Shown one piece after another: positions 11,082 through 20,817 of a stretch of DNA of 64,000 nt. A program made the translations under genes and the position numbers. The notes under the pieces were generated by a model, which was not told where the DNA came from, ran no database searches, and was given only the letters and a program-made list of their open reading frames with translations. The DNA is from Azolla caroliniana (lineage: Eukaryota > Polypodiophyta): positions 18,724,001-18,788,000 of the forward strand of contig JBHGNT010000006.1 of the NCBI GenBank assembly GCA_043228905.1, written 5' to 3'. The first letter of the stretch is position 1. Every line of letters starts with the position of its first letter.

Positions 11082-12072
11082 TGAAAAGGAGCTTTATGCA
11101 CTGCTGTGTGTTGAGGAATGGCAACATCTGCAAGATACCTAATCATTCTGCTATGCCATCTAATCTGCCCCAAGAACCGACTAAGGCCCTTAGCGTTTGT
11201 AGGTGTTGGTGCTTCTAATATGGCTCTGACCTTGTCTCGGTCAACTGCAATTCCTTCTTGGCTGACAATATGGCCTAACAGTGCTCCACTGGTAACTCCG
11301 AATGTGCATTTTGCCGGATTCAAGCTGAGCCGACCTTTCTGACATTGCTCCAAGCATAGTCGTAAATGTTCAGATGTCCGACTAGAAACGGCAAAATCAT
11401 CCAGGAAAACTTGCATAAATGCGGGAATGTATTCCGCAAAGATTTCCTGTATAACCCTTTGAAATGTGGTTGGAGTTGGTTTTAATCCGAACATCATTAC
11501 TATTGCCACAAACACTCCCCATTCCGTAACGAAGGCTGATTATAGCCACTAAATCCATCCAGGAAACTATACATTTCATGACCAGCTACTACATCCAATA
11601 TACCATCCATAAATGGTGATGGAAATGCGTCTGTTACTGTTGCCGCATTCAGTTTCCGGTAGTCGATGCATACCTAAAATTTCCCATTCTTTTTCGGAAC
11701 GACTACAATCGGACTCAACCATGTAGCTTTTTTTACAGGTCGAATAAACCCTACCTTTAGGAGTTTATCTATTTCCTCTTTAACTTTAATTGCATAATTA
11801 GGATTTAAATGATACCTGCGTTGTTGAACTGGTTTCGCATCTTTATGCAAGTTAATTTGGTGTTGGCAGAAAGTTGGATCTAGCCCTTTCATGTCTTCAA
11901 AAGACCAAGCAAAGACATCCTTATATTGCTTTAGTAACCCAATTAACCGTTGCTTATCTGCCACCATCATATCTTTAGCAACCAGCACTATTTTCGGCTC
12001 AAGCCCATTATCGTCTTCTGCCAAATTTACTGCCTCTAATGCCGAAATTTGGACCCGTTGAGATACCTTCAT
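10988..12072 (-). pseudogene. Gypsy G1 reverse transcriptase
   Basis: Reverse transcriptase and its N-terminal linker. The linker has DVFAWSFEDMKGLDPTF, followed by HQINLHKDAKPVQQRRY and KVGFIRPVKKATWLSP (11674-12072). A break near 11520-11674 removes part of the palm fingers. The active-site block AFMQVFLDDFAVSSR (FLDD at about 11395) and LLGHIVSQEGIAVDRDKV follow, with RFLGQIRWHSRMIRYLAD near 11130. The order and spacing match elements A, C and E. Stops and a frameshift make it inactive. Confidence 0.88.
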
Positions 12073-12093
12073 TTCTCTTTCGGTAGCTTCCTT

Positions 12094-13067
12094 CTACTTT
12101 TGGATTTCTTTCATTATTTGCTCATCTAGTGGTAACTCCTTTTGTGAATCCACGTACGGTGTTAGGGCTTGTAATATGTCTACTTCGAACAAAGGAATAA
12201 TTTTTGGGTTATCATTAAAATAATGATTCTCTTCAACCTCATCTAGTCCTTCCATCATATTTACGGCCTCCACATGAATTGGCAAACATTGTTTGCTCAT
12301 CGTAATCTTATTCTCAGTAGACACCCAAATTTTCGTCTTGCCTTTTCGAAATGTCAATAAATTATGATTCCAATTTTGCTTAATATTAGCTTTTTTTAAC
12401 CATGGTCGACCTAATAGCAAAGGATATGCCCCAGGAGCTTCCAAATGAAGCACCACTGCTGATATTTGAAAAGTGTGCCCACCTAACACGACATCAACTA
12501 TTGCAGTAAATTGATTGGTTGTACCGTACTGGTATCGGTCAGCCTCAGCCAAAATGGACATGCTTCCCATTTGGTAATGCCAAGCCTATCACAAGTAGTT
12601 TTATTAATTACATTAACTCCTAAGCCACCATCGACAATAGCACCTTCTATTTCTTGACCATGGATTATTACTTTAATAGATGGATTTTGCTCATCCACAA
12701 TTGAAGGACTATTATTTGGTTGATTATAGTGGACAACTACTTGTTCTGTCCCTTTCTGGGCAATCAACATTGCCACTTTCTCTGTGAACCGATGAACTAA
12801 TTTGAGTAATCCCATCAAAGGTAATGACACTTGGCAATCCGCCAAAATTTTCCAAGTTTCCTCTTGTTCTGGTACGACCATAGCTCTGGGCAGTTCATTA
12901 GTTTGATTGATCTCATTGTCTTGGAGCATTTGGGACACATTATTTTTATTTGCTTCTTCTACCCATTCCTTGGTTGCTTTCTGGATAGCTTCTTGAATTT
13001 CCCACTCTACTTGTTTACTTTTACTTTTGGTGGTCACTTGCTGAATTTCCGGCATGATCATATGCAC
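12094..13067 (-). pseudogene. Gypsy G1 protease region
   Basis: Retroviral-type aspartic protease. The active site reads IVDGGLGVNVINKTTCD near 12600-12650 (the related elements have DGGSGVNVIS), then WEACPFWLRLTDTS. A frameshift near 12500-12570 separates this from GGHTFQISAVVLHLEAPG and YPLLLGRPWLKKANIKQNW (12370-12480). Upstream residues include EWVEEANKNNVSQML, also conserved in A and C. The protein would be cleaved from a single gag-pol precursor. Confidence 0.85.
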
Positions 13068-14049
13068 AACAGGTGTTTTTCCTTTTCATTTAGACAGACA
13101 TTGATTTGCATAATGTCCATCTTGTCGGCGAATATAGCAAGTAGGAACAAATGTTCCACTTATTTTGCCTTGCACAAATTGATGATTTCCATCCTCATTA
13201 GAATCTGGAGGTTGTTGAAATTGTCGTGATGCTTTTTGCTTATAGAATTTTTTATTCTTATAATGATTTTGTTTAAACCAACCTCCATTTTATTGTTGAC
13301 GATCGTTATCTTGTGCTGCCGAAAAATCTTGATTCTGTTGATAATTATTTTGCCGAGCGGTTTCTTGGTACCCATTATTGAACATATTTCGGTTATGCTG
13401 GTACCCATTTTTCGAAAAAATTTGTCGTACCGGTGTCGTTGTTTTGTTAAGTAGATTATATTCACATTGCTCGATTGAATGAAGTTTAGAATGACATATT
13501 GTGCAATGTGTTCGTAAACTACATTCTATTGCCGAATCCCCAGTATTCAAACAAATAGTACATTGAACTGCTTGCCGAAACTGCAACTCCTCCAGAGTTG
13601 GCAACGTATGCTGTAATGCCGACATATCCATACTCCTTACATTTTTCGGATTCCGGCCCATAGCGATTGCCTTATCCATCACTTGCTCGATCGTCTGATT
13701 CCGGAAATCGAACACTGGTAATGTTGTTCGTAATGGTTCACGAATTGCTTCAAGGAATACATCCTTCAATTCGTTGTCCAGAATAGGCCTGGAAATATGG
13801 AGTTGTAAATTCTGAAAACGGATGACAAATTAAGAGACCGTTTCATGCGGCTCCGGATATAAAGCATAAAATTGAGCTATCAGATCCTTCTGAGGAATCT
13901 GACGAGGAAATAATTGCAAAAATTTGATGGTTAATTTTTCGAATGCACGGAAACCATTTTGCGCAAACCAATTAGCGGACTAACCATCCAATGACAAAAC
14001 AAACTCAACAATTTTAGATTTGTCTTCGGCTGCTGCCGATAGCCTTTGA
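13068..14049 (-). pseudogene. Gypsy G1 gag, capsid C-terminal half and nucleocapsid
   Basis: Gag core. EAIREPLRTTLPVFDFRNQT and IEQVMDKAIAMGRN at 13600-13769 correspond to the end of the capsid-like domain. Two tandem CCHC-type knuckles follow: CTICLNTGDSAIEC (His position is Asp) and CTICHSKLHSIEQC. An Asn/Gln-rich tract (13290-13440) and a third, damaged knuckle near 13100-13140 (CYIR in place of CxxC, then GHYANQC) lie downstream. A solo copia LTR at 14050-14675 interrupts the frame on the 5' side. Confidence 0.83.
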
Positions 14050-14675
14050 TGTTAAAAAAATTGGCGCTTTCCGAAACCTTCACCTCTCGGCCACAACCGA
14101 GGAAACACGAATCAATGCAGCAGTAAATCGAAAACACAGAGAGAGACTCGAATGCACAGGGTTTAGCGTGGAAAACCCTAGACGGGAAAAACCACGGGAG
14201 TGCAAGACTCCAGCTATCACTATACGCAGGGAATGTACAATGGCGAGCTGCAAGGCGACGACCTTGAGCTCACTGTCCTCGCCACAGGCGGCGGTATTAC
14301 ACAGAGGCGTCGACCTCTTCCTTTCTCTCTCTCTCTCTCACTCTCTCTCTCGGCTGCTCTCACTTCGCTCCCTCTAAGTGGAAAACAGAAAAATGAGCAA
14401 CAACTACAAAACTGTTTGCCCTAAGTCATATTTATACACATATGACTTTCGGGCTATTTACAAATATAGCCTCAAGGGGCCTTGGCAAACATATTCACAA
14501 ATATGTCCCCGCATCCGGATCTCTCTCCGGGTACATTCGTCATCCGGCTCCGTAGCCGGGGTCTTCATCATCCGGATCCGGAACCGGGTCTTCATCATCC
14601 GGCTCCGGAACCGGGTCTTCATTCCCGATTCCCGGACATCCGACCATCCCATCCGGAGGGACCGTAATCCCAACA
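14050..14675 (-). mobile_element. Solo LTR of a K1-type copia
   Basis: 626 bp on the minus strand, TGTTGGGATTACGG at the right end and TTTTTTTAACA at the left, flanked by a perfect 5-bp duplication TTTGA (14045-14049 and 14676-14680). Internal sequence matches the K1/K5/F LTR (GTTTGCCCTAAGTCATATTT, CCGGA-rich repeat). It splits the gypsy G1 gag. Origin by LTR-LTR recombination is the usual explanation. Confidence 0.9.
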
Positions 14676-14680
14676 TTTGA

Positions 14681-14970
14681 GCTCCATGGTTTATTTCCCA
14701 TGTTGTCAAGAAGTCCCTAACATGTGCTTCTGCATCAACTCCTTCCCGAAATTTAGAATACGGGTAAGGCATATTGTCTTTACTCTAGATATCCTAAAAT
14801 GATACCTCTTCCGCCTGATTTTCGTCCGACTGACTAGTTTCTGGTTGTACCACTACACCTGAATCTTTTTCTAGTGTCTTCGTAACAGAACGTGTACGAG
14901 GATGTTTACAACTGACTAGTGTATCCCGACCAGACAATATCCATTCGACTTGTTCTCTGCTAATTGCAGA
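14681..14970 (-). pseudogene. Gypsy G1 gag, N-terminal part
   Basis: Minus-strand start of G1 gag between its primer site and the solo LTR. An acidic/Ser-rich stretch (QPETSQSDENQAEEVSF) is followed after stops by MPYPYSKFREGVDAEAHVRD, the conserved gag N-terminal segment also found in A (MPYPYPRYADGPDAESHI) and C (MPFQYSKYRDDPDAEAHV). No intact frame. Confidence 0.75.
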
Positions 14971-14989
14971 TGTAACCAGGTGTGCCAAA
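14971..14989 (-). other. Primer-binding site of gypsy G1
   Basis: TTTGGCACACCTGGTTACA on the minus strand, same site as in G0 and A allowing C-to-T changes; placed between the LTR and gag. Confidence 0.7.
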
Positions 14990-14992
14990 CTT

Positions 14993-15475
14993 ATACTGTG
15001 TTGTTCGGTTGACAACCAATATTGTCGACACAGTATAAGTTGAACGTTGCTCACCGAACGTTCTATCAATGAATTGTGGTTAGACGAATAGATACTAAAT
15101 GGCTGTAAACTTCTCGATGTTAAACAGACATCGAGATCGTTATTTACGTAATAGAGTTCGAACAGAAAGGAAATAGATTGACAGAGCACTTAGTGCACAA
15201 AGATTTCCTAAACTACACTTTATATTACTAAATAAAACGATAAATCTTTACACTGCCTTCGGTTCCTTTTATAGGCAACCGAAAGGACTTTCTCATCAAG
15301 AAAACATATTACCAAAAATGGCAAGAACTACAAAAATCTATAACTAACTATAATTTCGGTTTTAATTTAATTCGGCAAAATGCTGACTCATCGATCCTCT
15401 ATACCGATCCGACTCCAAGTCCGATGAGACCTTCTACATTTCTGACTCCGATGCTTCCCCACTTGTCCGGGTAAC
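14993..15475 (-). repeat. 5' LTR of gypsy G1 (approximate)
   Basis: LTR-like DNA upstream of the G1 primer site on the minus strand. A TATA-like CTATAAAAGG (minus) lies near 15268, as in the G0 LTR. The right border merges with a plus-strand gypsy LTR fragment at about 15476, so the LTR is probably incomplete. Confidence 0.55.
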
Positions 15476-15615
15476 AAATCTGGAACGTATATGGAATCAG
15501 TCAAATTAGAATCAGATCTGTGTCGAAGAAGTTCATTCCCTTCACCAGCCTTTGGTGAAGTGTTCCGGAAGGACACCCAATGTTTGTGGCTAGTCTAGCC
15601 CAGGATAAACAAACT
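15476..15615 (+). repeat. Fragment of gypsy B-type LTR, 3' end
   Basis: About 140 bp matching the end of the B LTR (35008-35103 plus 35967-36015), including AGAATCAGATCTRTG and CCTTTGGTGAAGTGTT, ending GGATAAACA. The following 2.2 kb is also shared with the right copy, showing a direct duplication. Confidence 0.7.
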
Positions 15616-15619
15616 ATTT

Positions 15620-15976
15620 TGTTCTACACCACTGATCCACACATATAATATGTTTGCCCTTATACACTGTGCGGGCTATTTACAAATGTAGCCAGTGCTA
15701 CCATCATCCATATTATTATACTAAATAGCAATAATAGCTAATCTGACAACTAATCAACTAGTCGATTCGACTAGCCGACTCCAGTGTCAACTGTCTAGTC
15801 GGCCCGACTAGTCTGCCTTGTCGTCGGTCCGACTAGTCGATCTTGTCTTCGACTTCGATCATCTACTATGTCGACTCTCTCTTACTCGACTCACCCAGTT
15901 GACTCTCCATGACTTTGATCGTCCACTCTCGGCCCGACCAGTCGGCTCCTCCCATAGGAGAGACATTTTCCTAACA
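15620..15976 (-). repeat. Copia LTR in reverse orientation, copy 1
   Basis: On the minus strand the sequence begins TGTTAGGAAAATGTC at 15976 and contains GGCTACATTTGTAAATAGCC, a block shared with K1-type LTRs. It is head-to-head with the plus-strand LTR at 16086, which starts TGTTATGAAATG and shares the CCTCCT-rich start. No flanking duplication was found; the left limit is uncertain. Confidence 0.5.
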
Positions 15977-16075
15977 AATAATGGATCAGATATGCTGATG
16001 GAAGTTTTATCTATGGACAAACTAAAAGCTTCCCGGTTAAAGGTAGACATGGTCAACTCTTCCATACAAGAGTGA
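15977..16075 (+). pseudogene. Copia RNase H tail, copy 1
   Basis: The last 32 codons of a copia pol (NGSDMLMEVLSMDKLKASRL then VDMVNSSIQE and TGA at 16073). It matches the C-terminus of K1 (NGSDMLTKVLTPDKLDACRK). Directly followed by a GA-rich tract and an LTR. Confidence 0.75.
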
Positions 16076-16085
16076 AGAGGGAGTT

Positions 16086-17808
16086 TGTTATGAAATGATG
16101 ACCCTCCTTATGAGAGAAGAACCGATGCAGTTAAGAGCTAGTCGAGTATATGGTTAGTTGAGAGGTGGCTGAAAGGTAAACGTTTGAGAGCTAAGGGTCT
16201 GAGAGTCGGCTATTCGGATGAGGGCCGAATGCCAACTGGGAGCTGGCTAAGGCTAAGGCTAAGTGCTGAATCGGCTTGAAGTACCCATTTTGTTAAGTGT
16301 GTGCCCACTTAAGTGTGTCATTCTACTAAGTGCGCATTTTATAGAGGTCAAAATCTAGAAAAAAACTTACATTGTTTCACGATAAAATTACATCAAACCA
16401 AATTGAAACTAGTTCCAAACATTCAGAAACAACAAAGTTATCAATAAAAACATATTTGTAAGCTTTTCTCTATTTCATACCAAAATCATGTAAGGTCATT
16501 TTCTTACTTTTAGCTAAATAGGTTGAGCAAGATATGATGAATATATAATCTTGAACTAATTTCGTGGAAATTTTGCTTTCGAACAAGATATGTAATCAAT
16601 AAAACTAAGTAGATTGACTGTGGGTATATGACGGGAAAACTATTAATTGTTTAACTGATTAATAATTATAATAAGTTATTAATCGATTAATGGCTTATTA
16701 TGCAAACTTACAAGAAGGGAAAGTTATTAATTGATTAATGGCTTCGTACGTGGAATTACACATAGGGAAAGCTATTAATCGATTAATGGCTTCTTATGTG
16801 GCGTTACATGAAAGGAAAGCTATGAATCGATTAATGAGTTGTTATCTGGACTTACATGAAGGGAAAGCTATTAATCGATTAATCAATTATTGGCATATTA
16901 TGTGGAGTTACATGAAAAGAAAGCTATTAATCGATTAATGGCTTATTATGTGGACTTACATGAAGGGAAAACTATTAATCGATTAATTGATTAACGGCTT
17001 ATTACGTGGACCTGCATGAAGGAAGGAAAAGCTATTAATAGATTAATAGCTATTGATACACTCTTTAATGGGCTTCCACATTGTATATCCCAATATAACT
17101 AAGTGTTTACGTACTAAAATCTTAACAAAGCACAAAGATATTATTATAGTGTTCCACACAACGTGTTTGTAGTACTCTGTGGTACCCAATATTTGTATCA
17201 ACATTACCTTTTCACGAGTACAAAGTAAAATCGTTTGATATGTATATTTGTATTTCTCTTCATCCTCAATTGTGATTATTTATACACAACGGGGATGATA
17301 TCATTTATATATAACTCTTGTATAACTTCTTCGTCCACATGTTCTTAGTGATGCCCTGTGGCAGTGCATCTTACTATGCCAATCCTCCTGAAAACTCCAA
17401 TACCCATGGATTGGACATTGATTACAAACTATAACTCTTATAAATTCTTGAACCAAATTGCTTCTAAGATTAGAAATGATCTAGTTGTTGGTAACATAAC
17501 ATTGCCATGATGGGATTATCTTATGTTATTAACACAAAGATATGGACTTTGGTAACATGCACAATTCATAACTTGATTTGAAAAGAGCTTCAAGCTTCTA
17601 AATGCATATGTATATATGTGTGTGTGGAGTTTAGGGGGCTTACAAGCTAAAAATGATTACTTCACGCACGTATGGATTGATATGCTTGGTCAATGTGACA
17701 ACTTGACATTTGCGTGAAATGTTTTATGATTAAAATGTGTTCAAGAACTATATGTTAAATAAGGAAAACTCTAAAAACAACTTTGTTAAATATGCCTTAT
17801 TCCCTAGC
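16086..17808 (+). repeat. Long copia 3' LTR (K4), copy 1
   Basis: Preceded by the purine tract GAAGAGGGAGTTTG and starting TGTTATGAAATG, this stretch of about 1.7 kb is repeated at 36489-38229 with few differences. It ends near CCTTATTCCCTAGCA. It contains the palindromic minisatellite. No internal coding frame. It borders a gypsy B ORF3 fragment on the right. Confidence 0.65.
16640..17060 (+). repeat. Minisatellite with ATTAATCGATTAAT core, copy 1
   Basis: About eight imperfect units of roughly 50 bp. Each carries the 14-bp perfect palindrome ATTAATCGATTAAT or a one-base variant, then GGCTTATTATGTGGACTTAC and ATGAAGGGAAAGCT. The array recurs at 37030-37470. Confidence 0.88.
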
Positions 17809-18544
17809 AAACGGCAGTAGCTCCTAGCAAAACACAACCCCAAATGGATAGTTGGGGACTTATCTCGGTGGGAAGAAGAAGTTATGGATACCCAGAGATA
17901 GGAGCCGGTGGAGAAAGTTCCGGAAAAGATGGCAAACCGATCAAGATAATGTTGTGCATGCACGATGTCGACCAGGAAGAACTCATATACAAGGTAAACC
18001 AACAAACCACGGAAGAGGAGGCTGAAGAAGAACCAGCTGAAACCCTCCTACGTTGCCCAAGGAAGTGTGACTGTGAATAGTAGGGGGAAGGATCAGGTCC
18101 AGAGAAGGACAGTACCCTGATTCCCCACTCAGCGGTGGTGGAACCCAGACCGGAAATGGAGCCAACCAACAGACCAGAAGCAGTGAAGACAGTTTAACAA
18201 GAATCGAAATTATAAGGAGATACATCACCGGGTCTTCTAGCGCAGCAACAACAAGAGGAACGCCAACCAGAGCGAACACCGGAGCAAGTGGAGTCGCTTG
18301 CATAATGGCTCAAGCGGGAGCAAGAAGTAAGGTCGGAGGTAATATAGCAATTTGTTGTACTCACATAACACGAAACCTGCCTGCAATGGTTAGAATGTCT
18401 TGGGAAGCAGGTATCCGATGTGGCTGACCGAATAGATGAAGAGCAACGGATGGAGCGGAGACAGGTGGAACGGTTGCTGACAGTAACCGAAGAATTGGAT
18501 AAGGCCCAAAATCAGATTCTGAGCCTGGAGGAGGAGCTGGCAAG
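17809..18544 (+). pseudogene. Gypsy B ORF3, left fragment
   Basis: Plus-strand fragment of ORF3 from gypsy B. It starts inside the N-terminal domain (DSWGLIS, matching VDWG in other copies; SSGKDGKPI matches RGKDGKEG of element C), passes through a low-complexity region, and ends in the coiled coil (QVERLLTVTEELDKAQNQIL then SLEEELAS), where element A is inserted. The reading resumes at 33590. It contains many stops. Confidence 0.7.
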
Positions 18545-19003
18545 TGTTACCCGTTCCTTTGGGTGAACACCTTCGATAGATCTGCGTCTATCGGTCTTCA
18601 ACGGCGTGGTACGTGAAGGCTCGTACAGAGGCTTTGAGAGAGATACAGGGCGCAGAGAGAAAACACTAGTGAGGTTTTCTGATAGGCGTGGCGGCGTGAA
18701 ACTCCTAGATATAGATCGAAACACAGACTCATGCGGCAAAATAGGCACAAATAAGATATATTACTATGGCAGAAAAGGATTACAGAACACAGCCTATGGC
18801 CGGTGACCTTACAAGTTTATCTAATTCGAATGATTAATCTAGTGCTTCCGCCTATAATTTTCTTCCCCCCTCCCTTTCTAAGGTACTGTTCCTCGTTTAA
18901 ATAACTTTTCCCCTTACACACAGCCGAGCCCTTGGTGGCCCGTGATACTCGGACTCGGCATCTGCTAATTTCCTAATTTTACATTTCTGTCCTCTGGACA
19001 ACA
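18545..19003 (-). repeat. 3' LTR of gypsy A
   Basis: TGTTGTCCAGAGG at 19003 to AACGGGTAACA at 18545. It contains a 7-bp perfect stem CGATAGA/TCTATCG with a 6-nt loop near its end. A TTATTTAAACGAGG segment near 18890-18905 is a possible promoter element. Confidence 0.92.
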
Positions 19004-19005
19004 CC

Positions 19006-19045
19006 TGGCACGCCCGTGGGACAGGACCTTGTCCGTCGGACCCAC
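19006..19045 (-). other. 40-nt structured module upstream of gypsy A 3' LTR
   Basis: Read on the minus strand: outer stem GTGG/CCAC, spacer GTCC, inner stem GAC-GGAC / GTCC-(T)-GTC with loop AAG, then GGGCGTGCCA, two bases before the LTR. Elements B (34633-34672) and C (52534-52573) have the same 40-nt layout with paired base changes. In A the tail CGGGCGTGCCA is the exact complement of the core of the element's own primer-binding site. Function unknown. Confidence 0.75.
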
Positions 19046-20039
19046 GACCTTCAAAATACTAACAATATTACAAAAAATTGCCTTTTAGGCGTGATCCTCG
19101 TTTCATTCCTCCTTTAAGATGTCGAGGATGCTTTCGGGGTCCGGGGTGGCAGCAGGGTGGTCTGGTTGGACTGTTGGTGCGGGGGGTTGAGTTTGGTCCA
19201 GGGGTGGCATATCTTCTCGGGCGTCCGCCTCGGGTGCGGCCGATTCTTCTGGTGGGGGTGTGGGTTCGTGGCCGCTGGCCTCTGCTTCGACAGGCTCCGG
19301 TACCGTGTGGACGTCCATGGGATGTTTGTTGGCCGGGGCAAGTTCCTCTTGTGCTGTGTCCGTGATCTCCTCGCTGGGAGGTTCTTCTTTCTGCTCTGTG
19401 GCCGTTGGAGAGATGGTGGGGATGGCAGCGAGTCGTTCTCGTTCGAAGGCTTCTGCTTCCAGGTGAAACAACATCTGACCGTCATTGAAGTCCTCCATTA
19501 TTTGCTCGATTGCCGCGGTGTGAGATTTTGCCAAGGACTAGTAATCCTCGGTTAAATTTGCATGCAGATTTTGAATGCTGGCTTCGTCCATTTTGTAGAA
19601 GCCGCAGCCCTCCTTCCGTCGGTTCTCGGCGTCGGCGCGTAAAACATGCAATTCGGCAGCTTGGGCTGCCCATTCGTCTCCTGCGCGACTTAATGTTTCC
19701 TTGACCTTTTTGGTAAGGTGATGGCGCTGTTTCTCGAGCAGTATGCGGATGCGTGTCTCATCCATGTCGGGCTGTGCTCGGATGGCTGCTAATTCCTGTT
19801 TTAAGCCGTCCACCTCGGCCTGAATCTTCTGTGTCTTTAGCTCATAGATGGTCTGACTGTTCTTTGCATCCGCGGTTACGAGCTGGAGAGCCTACTCGTA
19901 ACGCTTCGTGAGTTCTTCGGTGGCTTGCTCCCGTTCTTTCTGACACGTGGCCCAGATTTGTTCCCGTTCGACGATTCTCTCTTCTTGTAGGGCGAAGTAG
20001 GAATCTGATAAGGCCTCTTTTTGCTCGGAAAGTAGCTTG

Positions 20040-20805
20040 TGACGGGAACGCAACGTTCCTTATGTCCGACGCTCGGCCACAACCGAGATTCTTTTCATAC
20101 ACAGAAAACGGGAAAATGAACACGACACAAAGAGGAGAAATGGTACACAAGAGGTTAACGTGGAAAACTAGGGGAAAAACCACGGCAGCCCACAGGCTGC
20201 AAACTGTCACTATGTAGGAATATACAACAGTGAGTTCACTGAGGCAACGACCTCGTGCTCACGGATCTTCGCCACAGGCGGCGGTTACAACAGAGGCAAT
20301 GACCTCGTGTCTCTCTCTCTCTCTCTATACAGTTACGCACTCTCTCTTCTTCTTGCACCAACAAGGAAGAATAACAACAGTAAAATTAACCTAAAAGTTT
20401 GCCCTAAGTCATATTTATACTAATATGACTTTTCGGCTATTTACAAATATAGCCTCGATGGGCTCTCAGAAACATATTTACGAATATGTCTCTTCCTCCG
20501 GTTCATACCGTGCCTGCACCATCCGGCTCTCCGTAGCCGGGTACTCCTCATCCGGTTTATACCGGGCCTGCACCATCCGGCTCTCCGTAGCTGGGTACTC
20601 CCCATCCGGTTCATACCGGGCCTGCACCATCCGGCTCTCCGTAGCTGGGTACTCTTTATCCGGTTCATACCGGGCCTGCACCATCCGGCTCTCCGTAGCC
20701 GGGTACTCATCATACCGTTTCGGCCTCGGCCTATCGGCCTCGACCAAGTTTGTTCGTCGGCACTGTTCTTCTTCCTTCCCATCCGGAGGGACCTGTTTCC
20801 CAACA
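20040..20805 (-). repeat. 3' LTR of copia K5
   Basis: 766 bp, TGTTGGGAAACAGG at 20805 to GTTCCCGTCA at 20040. It contains about four 54-bp U3 units at 20500-20710, three more than the 5' LTR of the same element. Confidence 0.95.
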
Positions 20806-20817
20806 AACTCCCCCTTC
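20806..20817 (-). other. Polypurine tract of copia K5
   Basis: Minus-strand GAAGGGGGAGTT, directly 5' of the 3' LTR and just after the pol stop; identical to the K1 tract. Confidence 0.88.

Noticed and set aside
16738-16938. Repetitive ORF with repeated MASYVxLH-type units
   Set aside because: It is a translation of the ATTAATCGATTAAT minisatellite in an LTR; the second array copy does not preserve it.
18512-18748. Open frames spanning the gypsy A LTRs (also 32581-33333)
   Set aside because: They begin in the LTR and run over the primer site into out-of-frame gag; they do not match any gag residues.
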